Assembly: GCA_029939785.1 (NCBI GenBank)
Contig: JAOZSG010000239.1
Coordinates: 1-5,563, forward strand
DNA: 5,563 bases
Direction of reading: 5' to 3'
Source: Fidelibacterota bacterium
Lineage (GTDB): Bacteria > Fidelibacterota > UBA2242 > JAFGTP01
The number at the start of each line of letters is the position of its first letter. The stretch's first letter is position 1. The position numbers were made by a program, and so were the translations under genes. The notes beneath the pieces were generated by a model. The model was not told the DNA's origin. It did not search any database and saw only the letters and a program-made list of their open reading frames with translations. This document shows, piece after piece, positions 1-5,563 of this stretch.

Positions 1-94
1 GGACTTGTTATTATTGATAAATATTGTTCCCAAAAAAAAATATAATAATAAAGGTAATCAGGTTGAATTAATGATTAATATTGAAAAATCATAA
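1..94 (+). CDS. 3' end of a probable RsbW-like anti-sigma/serine kinase ATPase, apparently frame-broken at an A9 run
   Basis: Only the C-terminal ~30 codons lie in the window. The frame from base 2 is open to a TAA at 92-94 and ends KYNNKGNQVELMINIEKS, which resembles the C-terminal strands of GHKL-type anti-sigma factors (YNEKGNEVTLIK-like). In the stretch before it, the frame from base 1 (GLVIIDKYCS) fits the family's GLxIIxKxxD segment better than frame 2 (DLLLLINIVP), but frame 1 stops at 43-45. The two parts join without any change in length if one A is removed from the nine-A run at 32-40. The gene ends 20 bp before the STAS gene, as expected for an operon; kinase and STAS antagonist are a classic partner-switch pair. 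The family assignment rests on a short remembered pattern and is tentative. The open frame 2 could instead be the true end of an unrelated protein. Confidence 0.45.
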   Translation, partial: DLLLLINIVPKKKYNNKGNQVELMINIEKS

Positions 95-102
95 ATAAAT
101 TT

Positions 103-108
103 AAGGAG
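103..108 (+). promoter_or_regulatory. Ribosome binding site of the STAS gene
   Basis: AAGGAG lies six bases before the ATG at 115. It is a near-consensus Shine-Dalgarno site and fixes the start of the STAS gene. It falls in the 20-bp gap after the upstream stop codon, which fits translation from a shared mRNA. Confidence 0.8.
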
Positions 109-114
109 AATATA

Positions 115-411
115 ATGGTTGATATAAGAGAAGAAAACGGTAAAATAATAGTCAAACCCGGAATTAATATTGTTGCAGGTGTTGTAAAAGATATTAAAGC
201 TGAGATATCCGCTCTTGTAAATGATGGTAAAACTGATATAATCATTGATCTTGAAGGAGTTGAAATGATTGATTCTATGGGATTAGGTGTTCTTATCGCA
301 ACACATAATTCAATCCAGGAGCATGATAAAAAACTTGAATTAATAAATATACCAAGTGATATAGGTAAATTATTGAGAACTATGCGATTAGATCAACATT
401 TTAATATGTAA
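115..411 (+). CDS. STAS-domain protein, anti-sigma factor antagonist (RsbV/SpoIIAA type)
   Basis: This 98-residue protein is a single STAS domain of normal family length, with no signal peptide or membrane segment, so it is cytosolic. Visible hallmarks are the first strand and loop (residues 11-21, IIVKPGINIVA), the strand DIIIDLEGVEMID (41-53), the DSMGLGVLIA motif (53-62) and the C-terminal helix with TMRLDQHF (89-96). Ser54 aligns with the serine phosphorylated in SpoIIAA/RsbV; the following serine of SpoIIAA is Met55 here. Family members bind an anti-sigma ATPase when unphosphorylated and release it once phosphorylated. The possible ATPase gene ends 20 bp upstream and cheA starts 47 bp downstream, so the target may be a chemosensory component rather than a sigma factor; that is inference. 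The start is supported by AAGGAG at 103-108. Confidence 0.9.
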   Translation: MVDIREENGKIIVKPGINIVAGVVKDIKAEISALVNDGKTDIIIDLEGVEMIDSMGLGVLIATHNSIQEHDKKLELINIPSDIGKLLRTMRLDQHFNM

Positions 412-448
412 GAGTTTATTAATTATTTAATACATAAAAATTATATAC

Positions 449-453
449 TGGAG
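449..453 (+). promoter_or_regulatory. Ribosome binding site of cheA
   Basis: TGGAG lies five bases before the ATG at 459 and supports this start. The HPt domain begins within the first ten residues from it. The 47-bp gap upstream is very AT-rich and shows no terminator, so co-transcription with the STAS gene is likely. Confidence 0.7.
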
Positions 454-458
454 TTATT

Positions 459-3400
459 ATGGGCTTTGAAATTGATGATGAAATTCTCCAAACTTTTTTA
501 GAAGAAGCTAAAGAGCATTTAGATGGTATTGAATCGGATTTTTTGGAAATTGAAGAAATGGGAGCAGATATAGATGAAGAACTGGTCAACAGGGTATTTC
601 GATCAGCTCATTCAATAAAAGGTGGAAGTGGCTTTCTGGGACTGGAAGTAATAAAAAAATTGTCTCATGGTATTGAAAATGTTCTGGATATGATTCGTAA
701 TAAAGAATTAGTACCAACAAGTAAAGTTAGTTCTACAGTTTTAACTGCATTTGATAAACTCTCAGAATTAATAAATGATTCTGAGAATAGTAATGACGCA
801 GATATTTCTGAATATATTGTAGATTTAGAGGCAATTACGACAGAAAATTTGGATGAATCAGAAAAAGAATCAATTCATAATTTGATTGAAGTAAAAGCAC
901 CAGATGGAAAAGTTTCATTTAATGTAACTGAATTTGATTTGAGTCACGCCAGAAAAGGTAATAATATTCTTTATATTTTGGAATATGATCTGATTCATGA
1001 TGTACAAAGAAATGATATAACACCACTTGATGTTTTAAAACTTCTTGAAGATATTGGAATTATAGTCGATATAAAAATTGGAATTACTAATGTAGGTAAT
1101 TTGGATTCCGATGTTACTTCAATAGTTCTTCCTATGTTTGTTCTTTTTTCTACAATTATTGAAGAAGATTTAATTGGTTCAGTTACAAAATTGGATGATG
1201 ACAAAATGATTGTTATACCTGAAGATACAGAGGAATTTAATGAAAATATCAGTAGCTCGCCGGAATCAGAAGTTGAAGAAAAAATAGAAGTGATTGAGGA
1301 AGTTAAGTCTGAATCGGTAAATGTAGAAAATGTATCTGAGAAAAAGTCTCATCCAATTGCAAAAAAAGAGTCAAAGCCTGTCCCAAAAGGAGATAAGAAA
1401 CCACGTAAAATACAACCAATTGTACAAAAATCAGATACGCTCAGAGTAAAATTAAGTGTACTTGATGAGTTAATGAATAGAGCAGCACAACTCGTACTGG
1501 CAAGAAATCAATTAGTACAGGCAATTCAATCAAAAAATCAAAATGATTTTGATATTGCTACTAAAGAAATCGATCAGGTATCTTCTGAACTGCAAGATGC
1601 TATCATGCTAACACGTATGCAACCAATAAAAACAATATTTAGTAAATTCCCCAGAGTCGTTCGTGATTTATCTCAGGATTTAGGGAAAAATATAGAATTG
1701 ATAATGGAAGGAAAAGAAGTAGAACTTGATAAAACAATGATTGAAGGTTTAGGAGATCCATTACTTCATATTGTTAGAAATTCTATTGATCATGGTATTG
1801 AATTACCTGAAGAACGTAAAAAAAATAATAAACCTGAAGTTGGTACAATTTTATTAAGTGCCTTTCATGAATCAGGATTAATCAATATTGAAATCAAAGA
1901 TGATGGTAAAGGTCTTGATCCTGATAAACTTGCAATGAGTGCGGTTGAAAAGGGACTTTACAGTGAAAAAGAAGTACTTGCTATGTCCGATGAAGAAAAA
2001 ACCAATCTTATAATGCTTCCGGGTTTTTCTACAGCAGCTAAAGTAACAGAAGTTTCAGGTCGTGGTGTCGGAATGGATGTTGTAAAATCTAATATAGATA
2101 TAATGGGTGGTTCTGTTGAAATCAAATCAACATTGGGAGTTGGCACTTCAATTCGGATAAAATTACCATTAACTCTAGCTATTATATCAAGTTTGTTAAT
2201 AAAATCACATAATTTAAAATTTGCAGTTCCACAGGTGAATGTCAGTGAAGTACTTACGCTTTCACAGGAAGAAATGAGAAAGCAGATTAAAAAAGTAGGT
2301 GATGCAGAAGTGCTGATTTTACGTGGTGAATTAGTTCCACTAATGAAATTAAACGATATATTGGAATTAGAACAAAAATTTCTAAATCCAATATCAGGGA
2401 AATGGGAAGTAGATAGGCGAATGTCTATTGGCGATGAGCGTTTTGAGGAGAAACAAGAAGAAAAATCAGATGAAGTAAAACCAACTCAGGATGAATCTGT
2501 AGATGATAGAAGATATATAGAAGGCATAGCAAATATAAATATTATAATTGTCAATTCCGGAATGTACAAATACGGAATGGTTGTAGATGAATTACAAGAT
2601 AATATTGAGATTGTGGTTAAACCACTTGGTATTCATTTAAAATCTCTTATTGAATATACTGGTGCAACAATACTTGTTGATGGTAACGTTGATCTAATTA
2701 TTGATATTGCAGGTATTGCCACAAAAGCTGAGTTATCTACAATCGGCGGTAAAAAGACCGGTGATGCTATGATACTGAAAGCACAAGATAAAGAAGACAA
2801 TAAAGAAACAGTCAATAAAACAATGTTATTATTCAAAAATGGACCCGATGAAAATTGTGCGATGTATTTATCAAAAGTTGCAAGATTAGAACAAATAAAA
2901 GTCGAAGATATTGAGATTGTTGGTGGTAAAAAGGTAATAAAATATCGTGGTGGAAGTTTACCGGTATATGCACTTGAGGAAGTTGCAAGTGTTGGAATGT
3001 TGGAAGATACTGATAGTCTGATTGTAATAATATTTAATGTTCATGGAAACGAAGTTGGTTTGTTGACTGTTCCGCCTGTTGATGCAATTAATATGAATCT
3101 AATGGTAGATCAGCGTAATTCCCATCTTACAGGAATTTTAGGTACAACGATTATTAATGAAAAAACAACATTGATCATAGACACTGACGAAGTTATGAGA
3201 ATATTAAATCCCCAGTGGTACGAACAGGAAGAAAGTTTTCCTTCAGATGAAGTAAGTAATAATAGGGAAAGCGTTGAAAATGTTAAAGAGGCTGTCAAAG
3301 AAGTTACTATCAAAAAAAATGCACAGGCAACCTCAGAAACCAAAGAAAAATTCGATTCTGGAGTAAGTTCCACAAATAAAAAGACAAAAATACTTGTAGT

Positions 3401-3758
3401 AGAAGATTCTGCATTCTTTCTCGCTCAGGTCAAAAAAATGATAGTTGATGAAGGAATGGAGGTAATTGGTGCTGAAGATGGACAAGATGGATGGGATAAA
3501 TTACAAAAACATAAGGATGAAATTGCAGTAGTAGTGACTGATCTTGAGATGCCTGTTATGGATGGATTTGAACTTACACGAAAAATTAAAAATGATAAAT
3601 TATTAAAAAACATACCTGTTATAGCACTCACATCATTAGCGGGTGAAGAAGAAATAGAAAAAGGCAAATTGGTTGGAATTGATGAATATCAGATCAAACT
3701 TGATAAAAATAAAATGTTGGAAAGTGTAAAAAAATATTATGAAATGGTTACTGCTTGA
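459..3758 (+). CDS. cheA: Hybrid chemotaxis histidine kinase CheA with second CheW domain and C-terminal receiver
   Basis: This cytosolic 1099-residue kinase passes receptor signals to response regulators. Domains in order: HPt/P1 (about 5-125) with phosphoacceptor His51 in AHSIKGGSG; a P2-like domain (about 150-255); an acidic then basic linker (256-325); P3 dimerisation (about 326-390, ending TRMQPI); P4 ATPase (about 391-570) with N box HIVRNSIDHGIE (437-448), G1 DDGKGLD (481-487), F-box region PGFSTA (521-526) and G2 GRGVGMDVV (534-542); P5/CheW-like (about 571-755) with a charged insert at about 638-690; a second CheW-like domain (about 787-916); a polar linker; and a receiver (about 976-1095) with E982/D983, phosphoacceptor D1028, T1058 and K1080. 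All catalytic residues checked are present, so it should be active. At 1099 residues it is far longer than E. coli CheA (about 650) because of the added domains. The receiver may act as output or as a phosphate sink. No separate cheW or cheY is visible nearby. The last two codons run into a heptamer repeat array. Confidence 0.95.
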   Translation: MGFEIDDEILQTFLEEAKEHLDGIESDFLEIEEMGADIDEELVNRVFRSAHSIKGGSGFLGLEVIKKLSHGIENVLDMIRNKELVPTSKVSSTVLTAFDKLSELINDSENSNDADISEYIVDLEAITTENLDESEKESIHNLIEVKAPDGKVSFNVTEFDLSHARKGNNILYILEYDLIHDVQRNDITPLDVLKLLEDIGIIVDIKIGITNVGNLDSDVTSIVLPMFVLFSTIIEEDLIGSVTKLDDDKMIVIPEDTEEFNENISSSPESEVEEKIEVIEEVKSESVNVENVSEKKSHPIAKKESKPVPKGDKKPRKIQPIVQKSDTLRVKLSVLDELMNRAAQLVLARNQLVQAIQSKNQNDFDIATKEIDQVSSELQDAIMLTRMQPIKTIFSKFPRVVRDLSQDLGKNIELIMEGKEVELDKTMIEGLGDPLLHIVRNSIDHGIELPEERKKNNKPEVGTILLSAFHESGLINIEIKDDGKGLDPDKLAMSAVEKGLYSEKEVLAMSDEEKTNLIMLPGFSTAAKVTEVSGRGVGMDVVKSNIDIMGGSVEIKSTLGVGTSIRIKLPLTLAIISSLLIKSHNLKFAVPQVNVSEVLTLSQEEMRKQIKKVGDAEVLILRGELVPLMKLNDILELEQKFLNPISGKWEVDRRMSIGDERFEEKQEEKSDEVKPTQDESVDDRRYIEGIANINIIIVNSGMYKYGMVVDELQDNIEIVVKPLGIHLKSLIEYTGATILVDGNVDLIIDIAGIATKAELSTIGGKKTGDAMILKAQDKEDNKETVNKTMLLFKNGPDENCAMYLSKVARLEQIKVEDIEIVGGKKVIKYRGGSLPVYALEEVASVGMLEDTDSLIVIIFNVHGNEVGLLTVPPVDAINMNLMVDQRNSHLTGILGTTIINEKTTLIIDTDEVMRILNPQWYEQEESFPSDEVSNNRESVENVKEAVKEVTIKKNAQATSETKEKFDSGVSSTNKKTKILVVEDSAFFLAQVKKMIVDEGMEVIGAEDGQDGWDKLQKHKDEIAVVVTDLEMPVMDGFELTRKIKNDKLLKNIPVIALTSLAGEEEIEKGKLVGIDEYQIKLDKNKMLESVKKYYEMVTA

Positions 3759-3823
3759 TGTTGGATACTTGTTACTGGGTGCTGGTTACTGGGTGCTTGT
3801 TACTGGGTGCGGGTTACTTGAAG
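3754..3823. repeat. Heptanucleotide tandem repeat array, ten units
   Basis: Seventy bases divide without gaps into ten 7-bp units of approximate consensus CTKGKTR. Units such as CTGGGTG (three times) and CTTGTTA (twice) alternate, giving a higher-order 14-bp period at 3769-3810 whose first and third copies are identical (TTGTTACTGGGTGC). The outer units at each end are more degenerate. The array begins inside the Ala1099 codon of cheA and includes its stop codon. Seven-base units cannot keep a reading frame, so it is unlikely to code. It resembles in kind the short heptameric tandem repeats known from cyanobacteria, but no relationship is claimed. Confidence 0.85.
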
Positions 3824-3874
3824 AATAGAGAGGAAAATATTAGTGGGACTTGGTGAAATGAAAGAGAATAAAAC

Positions 3875-3942
3875 ACCAGCCTCAACCCATTTTCAGCGAA
3901 GCCAAATGAGTTTCAGGCGGGTTCGGAGTTAGCATCGTTGCA
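3875..3942. other. GC-richer intergenic block of possible foreign or dispersed-repeat origin
   Basis: By hand count 35 of 68 bases are G or C, clearly above the strongly AT-rich genes on both sides. It contains AACCC (3884-3888) facing GGGTT (3919-3923) and two direct near-copies, TTTCAGCG and TTTCAGGCG. A 24-codon ORF (3858-3932, +) and a 17-codon ORF on the other strand cross it, but neither has a convincing ribosome site. No known element is recognised. Confidence 0.4.
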
Positions 3943-3950
3943 TTCTAAAC

Positions 3951-3962
3951 TTCCAATTGGAA
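3951..3962. promoter_or_regulatory. Perfect 12-bp palindrome TTCCAATTGGAA upstream of the chemoreceptor gene
   Basis: TTCCAATTGGAA reads the same on both strands and lies 59 bp before the ATG at 4022. It is followed by TTATTTTT. It could be an operator for a dimeric regulator, or a very weak terminator-like hairpin (4-bp stem, AATT loop). It overlaps the spacer of a poor promoter-like pair. Chance occurrence in AT-rich DNA is also possible. Confidence 0.3.
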
Positions 3963-4010
3963 TTATTTTTATGAAACTATGTCTATTTACTTAAAATTAA
4001 AAAAATATAA

Positions 4011-4016
4011 AGAAGG
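4011..4016 (+). promoter_or_regulatory. Ribosome binding site of the chemoreceptor gene
   Basis: AGAAGG lies five bases before the ATG at 4022. It favours this start over the in-frame Met5 codon at 4034. An upstream in-frame ATG at 3971 is closed by TAA at 3992-3994, so the gene cannot extend further upstream from there. Confidence 0.7.
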
Positions 4017-4021
4017 TAATT

Positions 4022-5563
4022 ATGAAAATAAAAATGTTACGAACAAAAATATTAATAATATCAGGTATTGCAATAATTGTCTTACAGTTTATTTTAAGTT
4101 CTATTCAAATTGTCAATGAACGAAAAACTTTGTTTGAACAATTCGAGTTACATCAAAATGCAGTTTCTGAGGAATTGTCCAATACGTTAGTTGAACCGTT
4201 ATGGAATTATAATTTTGATCAAGCAAAAGATCTTATAACTGTAAAATTAAAAGATAAAGAATTTGGTGCTTTATTAATTTATTCTTTTAATACTAATAAT
4301 CTTATTATTGGATTAAATAGCGACGAAGATACAATAAAGGATGTTAAGGAGATAAAAACACAATATAGTGATATAAATGAGTTCGTTATTCAGTATGATG
4401 AAAAGAATGAATGGAAGTTTAAATTTTATTTTACAGATCAACCAATAAAAGATAGAATTGCTAAGAAAATTCGTTATTCGATTTTTTCTGCTCTAATAGC
4501 CAGCACAGCATTAATATTCTTATTATACTTTTTTATAACATCTTTTTTTACAAATCCATTGAAAAAAATATCAAATATGATGAATGATATAGCTATGGGA
4601 GAAGGTGATTTGACACAAAGATTGGTTGTAAATTCACAAGATGAAATAGGTATTTTGGCTCATTCGTTCAATGTATTTATAGAAAAAATACAAATAATTA
4701 TCAAAGATATATCAATGAATACTGAAACCTTGACCGTATCAGGGAAAGAATTAAATTTAATATCAGAAGAAATGAATACAGGAAGTACAAACACTGTAAC
4801 CAAAGCAAATACAGTAGCAGCTGCAACAGAGGAAATGAGTAGCAATATGGATAGCATTTCTTCTGCAATGGATGAAACTGCTAAAAATTTAAATACTGTT
4901 GCAACAGGAACAGAAGAGATGAGCAGTAGTATTAATGAAATTGCTCAAAATGCAGCAAAATCAACAGAAATTACAAAAAGTGCAGTTGGTCAGGCAGAGA
5001 AGGCATCAAATCAGGTAAAAGAGTTAGGAATAGCAGCAAAAGAAATTGTGAAAGTAACTGACACAATCACAGATATTTCAAATCAGACAAATTTATTGGC
5101 ATTGAATGCAACTATTGAAGCAGCCCGTGCAGGTGATGCAGGTAAAGGGTTTGCAGTTGTTGCCAATGAAATCAAAGAACTTGCCAAGCAAACAGCAAAT
5201 GCAACAGATGAGATTGCAAGTAAACTAAGTGGTGTACAGCAATCTTCAGAAAGTACAGCCGAAGAAATAAAATCAATTACAGCAATTATTGGAGAGATAG
5301 ATACTATTGTTAGTACTATTGCAGCAGCAGTAGAAGAGCAAAATGCAACAACCCAGGAAAATGCAGGAAAAATCAATGATGTTTCACAAAACATAGTAGA
5401 AATAACTGAAAATGTATCACAAGGTAGTGAAGCTACAAAACAGATTGCGGAAGAAATAGTTGAAGTTAATACATCAGCAAATGAAATGAGTAATTCTGCA
5501 AGTCAGATTCAACATAGTGCCGCAGAATTACAACAAATGGTTGATAAACTGAAGGAGGTTGTT
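4022..5563 (+). CDS. Methyl-accepting chemotaxis protein, 3' end beyond the window
   Basis: The frame stays open for 514 codons to the window edge. The protein is a membrane chemoreceptor that would control the CheA encoded upstream. Order: TM1 (about 9-28); an extracytoplasmic sensor of about 120 residues (30-150) with PLWNYNFD at 59-66; TM2 (about 152-176); HAMP (about 177-225) with Pro179, GEGDLTQRL (193-201) and DEIG (207-210); then the coiled-coil signalling domain. The hairpin tip is nearly canonical: NQTNLLALNATIEAARAGDA (354-373), then GKGFAVVANEIKELA (374-388). Probable methylation segments are TEEMSS at 269-274 and 297-302 and AAAVEEQNATTQEN at 434-447. The sensor may be a small Cache/PAS-like fold, judged from its helix-then-strands pattern; the ligand is unknown. 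By length the natural C-terminus is probably near, but any CheR-docking tail cannot be seen. It is probably transcribed separately from cheA, given the 263-bp gap. Confidence 0.93.
   Translation, partial: MKIKMLRTKILIISGIAIIVLQFILSSIQIVNERKTLFEQFELHQNAVSEELSNTLVEPLWNYNFDQAKDLITVKLKDKEFGALLIYSFNTNNLIIGLNSDEDTIKDVKEIKTQYSDINEFVIQYDEKNEWKFKFYFTDQPIKDRIAKKIRYSIFSALIASTALIFLLYFFITSFFTNPLKKISNMMNDIAMGEGDLTQRLVVNSQDEIGILAHSFNVFIEKIQIIIKDISMNTETLTVSGKELNLISEEMNTGSTNTVTKANTVAAATEEMSSNMDSISSAMDETAKNLNTVATGTEEMSSSINEIAQNAAKSTEITKSAVGQAEKASNQVKELGIAAKEIVKVTDTITDISNQTNLLALNATIEAARAGDAGKGFAVVANEIKELAKQTANATDEIASKLSGVQQSSESTAEEIKSITAIIGEIDTIVSTIAAAVEEQNATTQENAGKINDVSQNIVEITENVSQGSEATKQIAEEIVEVNTSANEMSNSASQIQHSAAELQQMVDKLKEVV

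Larger units (their letters stand above)
3759..4021. other. 263-bp intergenic region between cheA and the chemoreceptor gene
   Basis: The stretch has no convincing gene. It holds most of the heptamer array (to 3823), then a purine-rich segment (3824-3874), a GC-richer block (3875-3942), a palindrome (3951-3962) and an AT-rich leader to the chemoreceptor start. No strong hairpin followed by a T run marks the end of cheA. A weak promoter-like pair, TTGCAT (3938-3943) and AATTAT (3961-3966) with 17-bp spacing, could serve the chemoreceptor gene but matches sigma-70 consensus poorly. Confidence 0.6.

Noticed and set aside
14..46. Promoter made of TTGATA (14-19) and TATAAT (41-46)
   Set aside because: The spacer is 21 bp, too long for a sigma-70 promoter, and both elements lie inside the 3' end of a probable upstream coding region.
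71..94. Seven-codon leader ORF (ATG at 71) before the STAS gene
   Set aside because: It is in the same frame as the upstream open frame that ends at 92-94, so the ATG is better explained as an internal Met codon of that gene.
995..1204. 69-residue minus-strand frame inside cheA
   Set aside because: It lies wholly opposite a well-supported coding region, is Ser/Ile-rich as expected of antisense to AT-rich coding sequence, and has no family features. The other minus-strand frames inside cheA and the chemoreceptor gene were dropped for the same reason.
3754..3823. CRISPR array
   Set aside because: Units are 7 bp and directly adjacent, without spacers, and no cas gene is present.
3759..3830. 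Rho-independent terminator after cheA
   Set aside because: The heptamer array is G/T-rich on one strand with little self-complementarity, and no stem followed by a T run was found.
3858..3932. 24-codon + strand ORF (MKENKTPAS...) in the cheA-receptor gap
   Set aside because: No Shine-Dalgarno site at suitable distance, very short, and it spans the boundary into the GC-richer block, so it is more likely chance reading of non-coding DNA.

Overview
The window is AT-rich bacterial DNA with one strand of closely packed signalling genes and clear Shine-Dalgarno sites (AAGGAG, TGGAG, AGAAGG). The phylum cannot be fixed from the sequence. The CheA has the hybrid layout (receiver and extra CheW domain) known from Deltaproteobacteria-like and other environmental lineages, and the chemoreceptor has two membrane helices.

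Layout, all on the + strand. Positions 1-94 hold the last ~30 codons of an upstream gene whose C-terminus resembles RsbW/SpoIIAB-type anti-sigma ATPases; its best reading appears to change frame at a run of nine A. After 20 bp comes a complete 98-residue STAS protein (115-411) of the anti-sigma-factor-antagonist type. After a further 47 bp comes a 1099-residue hybrid CheA (459-3758) with HPt, P2-like, P3, kinase, P5, second CheW-like and receiver domains. A 263-bp gap follows. It contains a 70-bp array of heptamers overlapping the cheA stop codon, a GC-richer block, and a 12-bp palindrome. The last gene (4022 to the window end) is a methyl-accepting chemotaxis protein cut off by the window edge, probably close to its natural C-terminus.

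The genes suggest a chemosensory pathway. The receptor would control CheA autophosphorylation; phosphate would pass from His51 to the attached receiver (Asp1028) and/or to separate regulators not seen here. The STAS protein and its probable ATPase partner form a partner-switch module placed directly upstream of the kinase, so chemosensory signalling and partner switching may be linked. This link is inferred from gene order only. No cheW, cheR, cheB, cheY, tRNA, rRNA, CRISPR array or transposase gene is visible. The most unusual features are the A9 frame break, the heptamer array and the compositionally distinct block beside it.
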